Shown: positions 44,071 to 56,745 of the stretch, piece after piece
How the letters are laid out: the number at the start of each line of letters is the position of its first letter
How positions within the stretch are numbered: position 1 is the stretch's first letter
NCBI RefSeq assembly: GCF_000002425.4
Contig: NC_037258.1
Coordinates: 18,904,704 to 18,968,703 of the forward strand
Reading direction: 5' to 3'
DNA length: 64,000 nt
DNA from: Physcomitrium patens
Taxonomy: Eukaryota; Streptophyta; Bryopsida; Funariales; Funariaceae
Program-made: the position numbers and the translations under genes
The notes under the pieces: generated by a model
The model's database searches: none
What the model was told of the DNA's origin: nothing
Seen by the model: the letters and a program-made list of their open reading frames with translations, nothing else

Positions 44071-47000
44071 ATTTGATAAGAATATTAACTCATTGTTCTT
44101 GTTTTGTTTCTAAAAGTGAGTAGGTTATTCTACCTCTATTATTGTATTTTGAAGGTTGCAAATTATCTACCTTTATACTAATATTTAATTTTCTAATATT
44201 AATTTATTTCTTTTAAAAAAAAGGTACTATCTTTTTTTGTAGAAATTTTCATTTGATATTGGAGGATTATAGATTTTCCTCTAATTTGACTTAAGGATTT
44301 GTTTGACTTTTCTATGGAAAGAAAAATTACGGATATAACTTTCAATGGAAGTGGGAATAGATTTGTAACAATTATAGATTTTCATGAGTTTTTTAATATT
44401 CTTAAGATAGAAATTTCATGTATTTCTAATGTAAATCATGGAGGTACTATTTCTACGTCCATAGAAGAAGTTAAGAATAAAATTTAAAGACTACACCAAA
44501 AAGTTGTGCAATTGAGAGAAGCAAGTAAATTATGTTCAAAATCAAATCTAAGAAGTTTTATTACTACAAGTATGAAAGAAATAAGGATAAGTATGATAGA
44601 AAAGTTTGATAAAACAAGATCAAAATTTTGAAGGTTTGTAAAATAAGTGAAGTTCTATCTAAGATTGCATCCTTTCCAATATCTTAATGGATTTACTCAA
44701 ATTAGATTCATATGTGCACTTCTATCATAAAGTGTTCTTTCTTGATTTACTCCTTTGATGAAAAAAGATTCACAACTATTCTATGATTTGAATTCATTTT
44801 TAAAAGTATTTACGACCATATTTAAAGAAAATAATCAAGAAAGGATAGCAAAGATAAAAATTCATATCTTTACAATAAGAATCACATTTAGCCACCATAT
44901 ATGTTACTAAATTCCAAAACCTTGCCAACGACATAGATAGAATGATAAGGCTATTATCAATAAATTTTAATATGCATTGAAAGATATTATCAAATATTTA
45001 TGGTTAATAATGCCAAGAATAAACTTATTCAAGTATTTTATTATTTAAGCTATTACATATGATAATTAATTTTTTAAAAGTTGCTAAAAATAAAAGTTTG
45101 GTTGGATAAATTCAAGTCAAGTCATAATAACACCTTTTAAGTTTTTGGAGGCTTATTTATTAAGGCCAAAGCCTTTGCAAATTGATATGATATGTTTTAA
45201 ATCTCTTACTGAGTAAAAAATAAAATAAAAAAATAAAAAAATAAAAATCAACACCCTCATAAAGATTTGTGCTTATATTATGGAGAATCAAAGTATATTG
45301 CTTAATATTATCTAAAGAAACAATATAATTATAAAATGAAGAAGATAATTACTAAAGAGGATAATGTATCAAAAAATAAGTTTTTTCAACTACAATAGGA
45401 TTATATAACTGGAATTTTGTGCAACATTTAGTAAAGGTCCTATTCTCATCTAAGATCTCTCACCTTATTTTACAATAGAAGTTTATTTAGGACTAAAAAA
45501 TCAAAAAAACTTTGCGTTATTAGATTGAAGAGCCTCAATCTCTTTTATAAAGAAAGATTTTGTCCAAAAATAAGAAATATCTTTAATCAAAAAAATCATT
45601 TCAATGTATGTAGAAATCATAGATGATTGTTTATTATCCTTTAGAGATGTTATCCATAAAACAATTCCTTTAAATATTGATAAGAACTAGGTTAAAATTT
45701 TCATACACCATTCTAAATCTCCAACAAGAACTCTTATCTTATTTGTGAAGAAAAAAGATGAATCTTTGTAGATGTGTGTAGAATTTTAAGGATTTAATAA
45801 AATCACATCAAAAATAGATATCTTTTATCTATGATTTTAAGACTTCTTGATTAGCTCAATCAAATAAAAATCTATACAAAAATAGATCTATAAGAAGCAT
45901 TTAACTTGGTACATATTATAAAAAGAGTTGAATGCAAAATTATATTTTGAACTAGATTTAAACATTTTAAATGTAATGTCATGCTTTTTAGACTCAGAAA
46001 TGCACCAACTACTTTTCAACATCTAATGAATGATGTCACTTGTGAGTTTCTTGATGATTTTATTATATGTTATGTTGACAATATTGTAATCTATTCTAAG
46101 AATATAGAAGAGCATAAATTTCGTATTTTTCATATATTACAAAAATTAAAAGATACAAGATTATATATCAAGATGAAATAGTGTATTTTTCACACCACTT
46201 AAATTGATTTTTTAATATATATCATTTCAAATAATATTAATATAATGGATCTTAAGAAGGTCAAGACTATCATGGATTAGAAAATCTTAAAAATAATTAA
46301 AGATGTACAATATTTTTGAAATTTCTCAATTATTATCAATTTTTCATCAAAAATATTTGTTGAATTGTGATTCTTTTTACACTTTTGACATGTAAAAACA
46401 AACTTGAGTGGAATAAAGAAGCTAAAGCAACTTTTGAAGCTTATAAGACATCATTAATTTTGAAGCTAATTTTATATTTTTTTTGGATATTTCAAGACAT
46501 TCATTAAGGAAAAAAATGTATATAACTTTGCTATAGATATGGTGTTGTTACAAATAAAAGCAAATGACAAACTACACTTGATAGTTTTTTATTTTAAAAA
46601 TTTTCAACAACCAAGATCAACTACAAGATCTATAATAAAGAGTTTTTAGTAATCATGGATTCATTTTAAGAATAATGCCATTGTCCAAAATGCTCTTCTA
46701 ATTTAGTTATGATAAATATAAATTATAAGAACCTTAAGTATTTTATGGCACCATATATTTTAGATTGTTGCTAAGCACATTGAAACATGTCTTTATGAAG
46801 ATTTGATTACATAATCAATTATCAATCCAAAAAACAACAAGGTTTGTCAAATGTCCTTTCTAGATATTTTTATTTTGTATCTAAATAAGAAAATATATAT
46901 TTTAATTAATAAAAAATAATTCACTTCAAATTAGAGTATTTTCATCTTTAAGCATTAAAATTAATATTGACTATTTATTCAATCTTTTTCAAGCAAGTTC

Positions 47001-47146
47001 AATCAAGTATGTCCTTTAATCTTCTTCTTCAAGATATTAAAAATATTTCTTTTTAGTTTCATGATATTTCTAATTTCAATTTCAAGAATGATCTACTCTA
47101 TTTCAAGAAAAAATTATATATTCTAAAAGACAAACTACAATTACGT
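43500..47146 (+). mobile_element. Heavily decayed chromodomain-family Ty3 copy, 3' end missing
   Basis: A 5' LTR relic (about 43500-44070) is followed by decayed gag, RT and RNase H text. RT is clearest at 45981-46181 (NAPTTFQHLMND, CYVDNIVIYSKN with YLDD decayed to YVDN). Protease runs almost directly into RT near 45670-45690, so several hundred bases are deleted there. The copy stops at 47146 inside the start of integrase (LYILKDKLQLR). No 3' LTR is seen. It is one of the oldest copies in the window, with stops every 20-60 codons. Confidence 0.75.
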
Positions 47147-47350
47147 TGTCATATTATATGTATTTTTACTTAAAAATGTAATTGAAAATCTAGCTATGGA
47201 ATGTAAATAGAAATATAATAATAATCCTATATAGTCTAATAGAATTTTAAATAAACTTAAAATAACATGAATAATCTTAATCAAATTTTCACCAATCTAT
47301 AATAAATTTAAAAGAAGTTATATAAGAAATATAAAAAAATACTAAACTAA
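47147..47350 (+). repeat. Left part of a TGTCA-type insertion at ACGT, split by the next element
   Basis: The decayed Ty3 copy is interrupted at ACGT (47143-47146) by sequence starting TGTCATATTATATG, like the starts of the ACGT-inserted elements in this window. After about 200 bases the complete Ty3 element begins at 47351. Its continuation should start at 53725, but I could not find a matching right end, so this entry is tentative. Confidence 0.35.
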
Positions 47351-47899
47351 TGTCATGGACATATATTTATTGTAATTATTACTTAAGTGATATAAATAGG
47401 TAGAAGTAGATAAAAGTAGATAAATTTCATAATATCTTCTAGAAAAGCTTCCTAGAAGCTTCATAGATGCTGCTTTGACTTTACATGTATTTATACTTGA
47501 TTGATAGGTTAGAAACTTGGTCAACAAGTTAACCACGTGCATTACATATTGGTAGCTTGCAAAATAAGCTAATTATATGGTGCCTACATAGAAAACTTAC
47601 CTTACAAGTTAAGTTACGTGTTGTATAAAGTCAACATGTTTTTGGAGGTCCTACAGAACATCGCCATGTAGCTCCTAGGTAGATAGTATATATAGAGGCA
47701 AGAGTGAGGCCTTCTTCACTCTTGTTAACTCCTTTCTTGCTTCTAGTCTAGTTTTAAGGGCCTCTAGTTTTCTTGTCTTTTGGCAATAGCCATTCCAGTT
47801 TCTTTCTTAATATACATATTAGTTATTTCTATTTTTTCATCTTTCTTTGAAAAAAGTCTCACTTCTTTATTTATCTTTATCAAGTTCTTGTCCTTCACA
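47351..47899 (+). repeat. LTR F (5' LTR)
   Basis: It is 549 bp and begins TGTCATGGACATA, the best-preserved left end of the family. It ends TCCTTCACA. TATA-like TATATATAG is at 47686-47694, followed by the start-site hairpin at about 47698-47727. Confidence 0.9.
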
Positions 47900-48111
47900 A
47901 ATTGACAAGTATGTACTTATAATATCAGATCTTTGTCTAATCTTGATTAAGCATGAATTATCTCTTTCTTTTGATAAGTCATAAGCATATTACAAGTTGC
48001 GGATTACCTTCTTCTAATCTGATATTGTTCTAGATATCTTCTTTGTTCTCAAGTCTTCTCTTCTATTTGTCTTAAGCAATATTAGACAACTTCTCTTTTC
48101 TAAGTGTTATC

Positions 48112-49120
48112 ATGGCAAAACTTGCTGAAATAAAAAGTGCAATAGTACAAATGCAAGAGCAACCAAGGGAGTTAATGCTTGCGATGCATCAACTCAATTT
48201 ACCACCACAAGGAGCAACAAGATTTACAAGAAGTAAAGATATATAAACGACTAGAGCTGCTTCATCATTTGTACCAAATCATGTCCCTTCTCCTATGGTA
48301 GAACATCCTTTAAATGTTAAAAAACCAAGAATTATCCTATCCGAGAAGTTTGATGGCACTACATCAAAGTTTAGAAGATTTATCAATTAAGTACAACTTA
48401 TTATTGAAATTCAACTCCAAAGCTATCCAATTCCAGGATCGCAAGTAAGATTCATTGGTACACTTCTTTCAAGTTCAGCATTATCATGATTTTCATCTTT
48501 TCTTGAATGTCAAGATCCAATATTACATAATCTTGAGGATTTTTTGGCAGAGTTTTGATCCATGTATAGAGAACATGATGCAATTTGTGTTGTAACCAAC
48601 AAGATCCATATTTTGTGATAATATAATCGATTAATAACATTGTATGCTTCATATTTTTGACCACTTGCATTTGATATCAAGTTGGATGATGCTACACTTG
48701 TTAGTCAATTTCTCTATGGATTACAATATGAGATAAAAAAAATTAATGCTCAACTTACCTAATCCACAAACATTGAGTCAAGCAATTAACTTTGCTGTGA
48801 AGTACAACAATCATCTTTTTGAATTTTGATTTGTAAACCATATAAGTGGAATTCAATATTAATATAATTCAATGGCAACACCAATATCTCTTTAACACAT
48901 ATATTTGGAAGTAGAGGATATGAAAATTGATATGGTACATATCAAACCTCTTACTAAGCAAGAAAAGACTATTCGTCATCAAGAAGGATTGTGCTTATAT
49001 TATAGAGAACTTAAGCACACTGCTCAACATTACTCAAAAAAATGATGCAACCATAAAATAAATAGTACGGCTATCAAAGAAGATAGTATATCGGAAAACG
49101 AGTTTGTCCAGCTACAATAG
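48112..49120 (+). pseudogene. gag of the 47-kb Ty3 element, broken
   Basis: The start MAKLAEIKSAIVQMQEQ is at 48112. Stops at 48388 (TAA), 48556, 48616, 48658 and 48827 (TGA) coincide with stops at the same codons of the 19-kb copy. The zinc-knuckle region is decayed (YYRELKHTAQHY, Cys to Tyr and Arg). The gag terminator TAG is at 49118-49120. Confidence 0.78.
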
Positions 49121-52100
49121 GAACCGTGCGGCTAAAACCTTGTACAACACCTAATGAAGGTCCTATTCTTTCCTCAAAAATGCTCTCCTTGTTTTATAAT
49201 AAATATTATTTTAGGACCTAAACATCACAAAGCCTATGCCTTGTTAGATTCAGGAGCCTCAACATGTTTTTTAGATGAAGAATTTGTTAAAAGACATAGC
49301 ATACTTTTAATGAAGAAAACTAAATCTGTTTATGTAGAAGTCATAGATGGTCGTCTGTTGTCTTCAGGAAATGTTACTCATGAAACACTTCCTATAGAAG
49401 TAGAAACTAATGGTCATATTAGCTTTGTAATATTTAATATCATTAGATCTCCCTCTAATCTAGTCATTTTAGATTTATCATAGTTAGAAAAATATAATTC
49501 TAAAATAGATTAGACTTCTCGTAATCTTAAATTTTCTGAAAGTATAACTAAGAGTGTAGTTAATTAAGTAGAAAGTCATAAGTCTAATATAATTAAACTT
49601 GTATTTATAGGTGCAAGAGCTTTCTTGCATGCTGCAACAGAAGGATCACCTTATGTTATTTATGACGCACTTGTTTCTACTGGTAGAAAGACTTCAAGTA
49701 GCATTCTAAGCCAATATCAAGATTTTAAAGATGTATTTGAGAAGAAGAATGCAGATATTCTTCTAGAATATCATTCCTATGACTGATCAATTGAATTCAA
49801 AGAAGGAGCATAATTGCCATTTGGACCAATCTATAATTTATCACCAAATGAGTTGGCTAAACTCAAGGAATATATAGAAGAGAATATTGCCAAAAACTTC
49901 ATACGCCATTCCAAATCTCCAACAAGAATTGTAATTTTATTTGTGAAGAAAAAAGATAGATCATTAAGGATATCTATCAATTATCAAGGACTCAAAAAAA
50001 TCACCATGAAGAACAGGTACTCGCTACCTTTGATATCTAGACTCTTTGATCAATTGAATCAAGCTCAGATCTATACAAAAATAGATCTACAAAGAGCATA
50101 CAATCTAGTACGCATGAAAGAAGGAGATGAATAGAAGGCTGCGTTTCGAACAAGGTATGGATATTTTGAATACATCGTCATGCCTTTTGGACTTACAAAT
50201 ATACTAGCAGCATTCCAACATCTAATGAATGATGTCTTTTGATAGTTTTTAGATGATTTTTTTGTTTGTTACCTAGACGACATCTTAATCTATTCTAAGA
50301 ACACAGAAGAACATGAACTTCATGTTTGTGGTGTGTTACAAAAACTAAGAGATGCGAAACTCTATGCTAAGATAGAAAAGTATGTATTTCACTACTCAAG
50401 TTGACTTCTTAGGATACATCATTTTAAATGATAGACTTATGATAGATCCTCAGAAAATTCAAGCTATTATGGATTAAAAGATCTCAAAAACGGTAAGAGA
50501 TGTCCAATGTTTTTTGGGATTTGTCAACTACTATCAGATCTTCATCAAAGACTTCTTTCAAGTTGTAGCTCTACTTACATGATGGACTTGTAAAGACAAA
50601 CTTCAATGGAATTAAGAAGCGAAAGTAGTATTTGAAGTTTTGAAGACAGCCTTTATTTTTGCACTAATCTTATATTGCATAGATTTTTTTAAGCCATTTT
50701 TTATGGAAACAGATGCATCAGACTTTGCTTTTGGTGCCGTATTGTCATAAATGGAAACAAATGATAAACTTCATGTAATAGCTTTTCATTCCAAAAAAAT
50801 TTCAACAATCAAGATCAACTACAAGATCCACAACAAAGAACTTTTTGCAAATAATGGATTTGTTTCAAGAATGGCACCATTATCTAAAACGTGCTCTTAG
50901 TCTAGTTACCATGTATACGGATCACAAGAATCTTGAATATTTTATGTCAACACGTATTTTGAATCATGGCTTAGCCCATTAAAGTATGTCTTTGTCAAGT
51001 TTTAAATTGAAGATCACTTATCAACCAAAAAAATAACAAGGTTTGACAGATGCACTCTCTAGACGATCTTACCTTGCACCAAAGGAACAAGATGTTGCTT
51101 CTGATCAGCAATGGACAATTCTCTTGAAGCTAGAGCATCTTCATCTTTGAGCAATGAAATCAACAATAATTGTTGATTCAACTTTCATTAAGCAAGTTCA
51201 GTTGAGTATGTCTTTTGATCTTCTTATTTGTGATATTAAGAAAAACCCTTCAAAGTCTCATGATACTTTCAAGTTTGAATTCAAGGACAATCTATTATAT
51301 TTTGAGGGACACCTATATATTCTAGAAGGTGAAGCTTGATTACAAGTTCTTTAATCTCGTCATGACTTTCTAGTAGCAGGATATTTTGGGTACAATAAAA
51401 CTTTGGAACTAATATCCAAAGATTTTTGGTGGCCGTAAATGTAAAAGGCAGTCAAAGGTTTTGTACAATCTTGTGATGTTTACTCAAGTTCAAAAATTCC
51501 TCATCATCAACCTTATGGACTTCTTCACCCATTATCCATTCCAAAACAACCATGGTTTTTTGTTTCTATAGATTTCATTACAGATCTTCCAATCTCAAGT
51601 TTTTATGACTCTATATTCGTGATAGTAGATCATTTTATCAAGATGGCATATTTTATAATATATACAAAATCTATCACAGGTGAAGAAATAGCTAAGCTCT
51701 TTCTTGACAATATCTATCGCTATCATGGATTATCCAAAGATATTATATCGGATAAAAGAACTAGTTTGTATCAAAATTTTGGCTGATATTTTTTAAGATT
51801 CTAAAAGTGGATATAAAACTATCTTTGGAATTCTATCTTCAAATTGATGGACAAACGGAGCATGTTAATCAAGTTTTCAAGCAGTATTTAAGATGTACCA
51901 TCAACTACCAACAAGATGATTGAACAACTCTTTTGCCATTGATTGAGTTTGATTATAATAACATCATATATTCTTCTACAAAACAAACACCTTTCTTTGC
52001 CAATTATGGTTATCATCTATGACTTGATACTTTTGACTTTTTAAAAGCTGATAATCTTGCAACAGAAGATTTGATAAATCATTTGTTAGAGGTATATGCA

Positions 52101-52610
52101 ACAATAAAGGCACAATTAAAAGAAGCTCAAGAACAACAAAAGATCAATGCGGATGTCTATCAAAAGGAACAACCACCATTCCATATAGGTGATAAGGTAT
52201 GATTACTTCGTCATAATATCAAGACCACTCGTCCTCGTGACAAGTTGGACTCTCGAAGTCTTGGACCATTTTTTATTTTTATACAAATCAATCTAATTGC
52301 ATATCATTTACACCTACCGAAGTCAATGAAAATCCATCCAGTATTCTACGTGTCTCTTCTTGAACCATACAAGACAGTGGACATACCAAGAAGAAGACAA
52401 GCTCCACTTCCTCTTATAAAAGTGAAGAATAATAAAGAGTTCAAAATAGAAGAAGTCCTAGATTCAAGGTGACGCTGAAATAAATTGGAATATCTTATCC
52501 ATTGGTGTGGATATGATATTAGTAAATACATATGGGAGCTAGTAAAGAATCTTTCAAATACAAATAAAGGCAGTGGAGGCTTTTCATCAATGACATCTAA
52601 TCAAAATCAA
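49121..52610 (+). pseudogene. pol of the 47-kb Ty3 element: protease, RT, RNase H, integrase, chromodomain
   Basis: Protease active site AYALLDSGASTCFLDEEF is at about 49231-49285, intact. [18 protein letters not shown] (49817), [31 protein letters not shown], catalytic [11 protein letters not shown] (about 50269-50300), intact. RNase H: DASDFAFGAVL (about 50712-50745). Integrase N-part is at 51154-51339, with the core at about 51550-51900 (ISIDFITDL, DIISDKR, QTEHVNQ). The chromodomain at 52430-52600 is decayed (FKIEEVLDSR then a stop, KLEYLIHW). Stops and one-base shifts interrupt, so no full Pol is made. Confidence 0.85.
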
Positions 52611-52709
52611 TATAAAAATCTTCCTAATAAAAAAAATAAGATCTAAGCAAGATAATATTTTACTTTCAATCCTTGTTTATAGCTTCTTTGTAGTTGTGAT
52701 GATGAAGAG

Positions 52710-53133
52710 ATAGAGAACCAACAACTAGTTGATTTGACTCAAGAGTCTTTTGTTTGCTGACCTACTAGATGAGACATTACGATTGTCACAACCTTCAAGA
52801 CGATGCAATTAAGATGAAGATCCTCAAGAAAGACATGTTCTTCCTCAAATAGATGGCAAGATACAATACATTTGATAATACGACTTTGGAAGGGACTCCC
52901 GATGTTTGGTGATCTTACTAGAAGTAGGAACAACTGCTGATGGTGTTCCAAATGTTTTATTTGAAGGAAGTTAAGAAAGCCTCAACAATGATCAAATAAC
53001 TGGGTGGTCTTCTCGCTCTAATATGGGATACTATCGATGGTTGAGAGGCCCTATCAATCATCTTCAAAGAGAACAAAGATTAGAGTATGTGGCAAATATA
53101 ATTTGCCGCATCTTAGACTTCCTCGACATGTGA
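52710..53133 (+). pseudogene. Accessory 3' reading frame, 47-kb Ty3 copy
   Basis: This is the third copy of the frame described at 32704-33126. It begins ATA in place of ATG (IENQQLVDLTQES) and has one extra base near 52740. It then reads LLDETLRLSQPSRRCN, CLVILLEVGTTADGVPNVLF, SLNNDQITGWSSRSNMGYY, LRGPINHLQREQRLEYVAN and ends DFLDM before TGA (53131-53133). This copy has the longest stop-free stretch of the three. It lies between the chromodomain and the polypurine tract. Function is unknown. Confidence 0.65.
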
Positions 53134-53174
53134 TCACCGCTCCTTGTCGAACTCATTCCTAGAAGGGGGAATAA

Positions 53175-53724
53175 TTTCATGGACATATCTTTACTGTAAT
53201 TATTACCTAGATGATATGAATAAGTAGAAGTAGATAAAAATAGATTAATTTCATAATATCTTTTAAAGAAACTTTCCAAAAGCTTCATAGATGTTGCTTT
53301 GACTTTACATGTGTTTATACTTCATTGATAGGTAAGAAACTTGGTCAACAAGGTAACCACATGCCATACATGTTGATAGCTTACAAAATAAGCTAATTAT
53401 GTGGTGCTCGCATAGAAAACTTACTTTATAAGTTAAGATATATGTTGTGCAAAGTCAACACATTTTTGGAGGTCTTATAGAACATCATCACATAGCTTCT
53501 AGATAGATAGTATATATAGAGGCAAGAATGAAGCCTTCTTCACTCTTGTCAATTCCTTTCTTGCTTATAGACTAGTTTCAAGGGTCTCTAGGTTTCTTAT
53601 CTTTTGGCAATAGCCATTCTAGTTTTTTTCTTAATATACATATTTAGTTATTTCTATTTTGTCATCTTTTTTTGAAAAAAGTCTCACTCTTTTATTTATT
53701 TTTATCAAGTTCTTGTCTTTGACA
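53175..53724 (+). repeat. LTR G (3' LTR)
   Basis: It is 550 bp, begins TTTCATGGACATA and ends GTCTTTGACA. It is followed by the target duplication ACTAA. Confidence 0.9.
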
Positions 53725-53729
53725 ACTAA

Positions 53730-54990
53730 TCTCAAAGAAGATAACAAGAAATCTTTAAAAAAATATATATAAAAATAAACATTTAAGAGAAATTAATCCT
53801 AAAAGAATATTAAAAATAAATACTTAAAAAAAAATATAGAATTTTAAAGAATTACTAAAAATAAAAAACTTAAATAAGTCCTAATTAATTCTAGTTTAAT
53901 CTTTACTAAAATCTTACTTAATCTTAATCAAATCTTAAATCAAAACCTAATTAAAAACTTAATTAAACCTTAATCAAATCTTAAATCAAATCCTTATTGA
54001 AATCCTAATAAAATCCTAAATCCCAAAAAGATCATAAACCAAATCTTAAGCAAATCTTAATCAAATTCTAAATCTCAAACAAATTCTTAACATATCCTAT
54101 AGCAGGTTGAAACTTCAACAACTAATGATTAAAATATTGATATCAACTCAAATATTTTATAATTTTTAATACCTTAATTAGAAATAAATTCAAAAAAGAT
54201 AAGATCAATCATATTGAGTAATTGAAAGAATTGAAAGATACTCCAATTAAGTATTGGACAGCCTCTTATTCCAACCTGAATGTTGAACTTTCAATTCCAA
54301 TATTTCCTTCTTAAACTATTGAATTGCTCTAAAATTTCACTCAAACATTGAAAATCAAGTTTAGTATTCATATTAAAGAAATTCACTTCAATTCAATTGA
54401 TAAATTGCTAAAGATCTTACAAATACTCACTAATCTTCAAACTCCAATTTTTGAGGCATCCATCTACAAAAATCTTTATATATTTTGATTTAATTATTTA
54501 ATTGAATTCAAAATTTACATATAAATTTGCAATAAGAACTCCAATATAATCCCTAAATTTTACTTATATATACACTACAAAAATTAAAAAATCTTCAAAT
54601 TTATAAATATATTATTATTTATTAAATCCAAATCTTGCCAAATATATTATTAACTTTGAAAATCCTTCAAATTTTCAATATTAATTCAAGTAACATGAAA
54701 AAAAAATTTTAAAAATCCTTTTTCAAATTTTTTTTCAAATTTTATTCTTTAATTTCTAAAAGAATCATAGAATTGCCATATGAATACAATTTTAGGCATT
54801 AGGATCTGATTTTGACTTAGACTTATAACTAGTCTTCTTTAAATATTAATTTTTAGTAATTTGAGGTAAATTTTGCTTTAATATTAAATTACTTTCTTCT
54901 TAAATATTTTTATATTAATTTCTTATCTTATTTATTTTAATTTGATTCATTTATATCTCTACAAAATAAATAGAAATTCCTTCTACAAAA
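53730..54990. other. AT-rich region with quasi-tandem AATCTTAA-type repeats
   Basis: About 53876-54095 is built of imperfect short units around 'AATCAAATCTTAA' and 'AATCCTAA'. The rest, to 54990, is AT-rich with no coding content. Part of it may be the far half of the insertion that begins at 47147. Confidence 0.5.
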
Positions 54991-55415
54991 TATCACAGAT
55001 ATACAATTGAAGAAGATTCAAGAAGGTTCTAGGAAGTTTTAGAAGGTTCTATAAAGGTTTTTATAGATCTTAGAAGATTTTAGAAGATTCTAATAGATTC
55101 TAAGAAAGTTCTAAAAGGTCTTAAGAGATCCTAAAAGGTTCTATGAAGTTTTAGATGATTTAGGAAGTTGCCAAAGAAGGATCTAAGGCTTGCTTTGTTC
55201 CTAAGCCTCATTGAAACTTCTCAAGAAGCTTTCTAGGACCTCGTATATATAAGAGTCAAGGCTCAGGGGATCATCAGTCTTGACAACTTACTTCTTATGG
55301 TCTAGTCAAGATCTTCTTGCCTTGTATTCAGTTATTATTATAATATCGAGCTAATTCCATTTCTTCGTCTTGAATCCTTATCTTGTATATAATTCCTAGC
55401 AGTTTGTCGAGACTG
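54991..55415 (+). repeat. LTR of the divergent Ty3 element
   Basis: Boundaries are approximate, since no partner LTR is in view. It starts TATCACAGATA by analogy with TATCATGGACATA and ends near GTCGAGACTGCCA. TATA-like TATATATAAG is at 55242-55251. Positions 55011-55165 carry repeated AGAAGGTTCTA-type units. Confidence 0.55.
55011..55105 (+). promoter_or_regulatory. Heat-shock-element-like array in an LTR
   Basis: Units GAA and TTC alternate on a strict 5-base grid: GAA at 55012, TTC 55017, GAA 55022, TTC 55027, GGA 55032, TTT 55037, GAA 55042, TTC 55047. That is six exact and two one-mismatch units. A second run is on its own 5-base grid (GAA 55073, TTT 55078, GAA 55083, TTC 55088, then TTC 55098). 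This matches the nGAAnnTTCn rule for heat-shock factor binding. It lies about 200 bp upstream of the TATA-like box. Function is inferred, not shown. Confidence 0.55.
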
Positions 55416-55580
55416 CCATAAAATAATATTAGAAGCTTTGTCTTTTTTAACAAAGAGTAGATTATCCCTCATCTTAGAAGTACTATAGTATTCTAGAGAT
55501 TACAAATTATCCTCCCCTAGACTAATATTGTTCTTTTTTTTAATATTCTTTTGATTTTTTTTTCTTTATATCATAGATCA

Positions 55581-55582
<2 letters not shown>

Positions 55583-55617
<35 letters not shown>
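55583..55617 (+). repeat. 35-base T tract in the Ty3 leader
   Basis: An uninterrupted T run about 50 bases before the gag start at 55669. Confidence 0.95.
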
Positions 55618-55618
<1 letters not shown>

Positions 55619-55668
55619 GAAGGGTTGTGTTTCTTTGATTTTCTATAGAAGAAGGTAGAAAAGTCAAT

Positions 55669-56745
55669 ATGCTAGACTCTAAAGAGATCAAATTAAATTC
55701 TATTATTAAAGCTCTTGAAGCATTGAAGATCAAGACAAAGACTTTGTTAAAATAGAATGAAGAACTATATATGACCATACATAATGGTGAAAGAGCCAGA
55801 GTGCCTCAACCACCACATCAAATAGCAATAGAGTTTTCAAATTCTCAAAAGACTATGTCTGCTTCAAATATGGAAGGTGCATCCATTCAAGGCAATGATT
55901 TGACAACAATAATAGCAAAAGAACCAAAGATTAGCCTTCCAAAAAAGTTCGATGGTACGCACCCAAAATTTCATGGCTTCATAAACTAAGTACAACTAAT
56001 CATCTTGCTTCAACCTCAACAGTATTCTATTGAAGCATCTTCTATTAGTTTGGTTGGAATCTTGCTCTTAAGTTAAGCTTTATCTTGTTTTGCTCTATTA
56101 TTTGAAAAAAAAAATTCTATATTGTACAATTTTGAAGTATTTTTGGCAGTATTTGTAGAAGCATTTGGTAAACATGATAAGGTTTGTTCTTCAACAATTA
56201 AAATTCAAAGCCTTCAATAAGGAATGCATTCTGTATCAATGTATGCTACAAATTTTTAATAATTATTATATGATATAAATTGGAGAGAAGATGCATTGAT
56301 GAGCCAATTTCATTGGAGATTAAGAATTAAAATCAAGAACTTATTGTTGTCTATGCCAGATCTTCAAACACTCAATGAAGCCATTAGTCAAGTTGTGAAG
56401 TGTAATAACCATTTATTTTAACAACAAGAAGATAAACATTCTTCAATTACGCCACATATATATACCAATTATTTTTCAACTTCTTCACCACTCAATTTTG
56501 ATGAGCATTTGGAAGTAGAAGATATGCAAATTAATGCAATCTACTTCAAACTTCTTTCTGAGGAAGAAAAAAAAATGTCAAATGAAACTTGGCCTATGCT
56601 TATATTGTAAAAAACTTTGCCACAAGATTAAGAATTGTTTAGAGAAACACCAACATATATATCTAATGAAGAATGCGGCAACATCATGAAAATCATTGCA
56701 AGAAAATGAGGACATCGAACCATAATATAGACCATGCGGCTAGAT
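55669..56745 (+). pseudogene. gag of the divergent Ty3 element, broken
   Basis: It starts MLDSKEIKLNSIIKALEALK (split by a TAG soon after). It contains PKISLPKKFDGTHPKFHGFIN followed by TAA at 55987-55989, the same codon that is TAA in three other copies. The zinc knuckle near 56590-56640 reads CLYCKKLCHKIKNC, a complete C-x2-C-x4-H-x4-C. Confidence 0.72.

Larger units (their letters stand above)
47351..53724 (+). mobile_element. Complete chromodomain Ty3/gypsy element with target duplication ACTAA
   Basis: LTR F (47351-47899) and LTR G (53175-53724) flank gag, protease, RT, RNase H, integrase, chromodomain and the accessory frame, all on the plus strand. The 5-bp duplication ACTAA is perfect (47346-47350 and 53725-53729). 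A polypurine-like tract AGAAGGGGGAATAA lies before LTR G. It is structurally complete at 6374 bp but carries many stops and a few frameshifts. The RT box YLDD and the protease DSGAS are intact, so it is better preserved than the 19-kb and 43-kb copies at its active sites. Confidence 0.93.

Noticed and set aside
49118-49120. Shared TAG in the Q-G-P-C-G word taken as a premature stop
   Set aside because: Frame comparison shows protease lies in the -1 frame beyond it, so this is most likely the true gag terminator.
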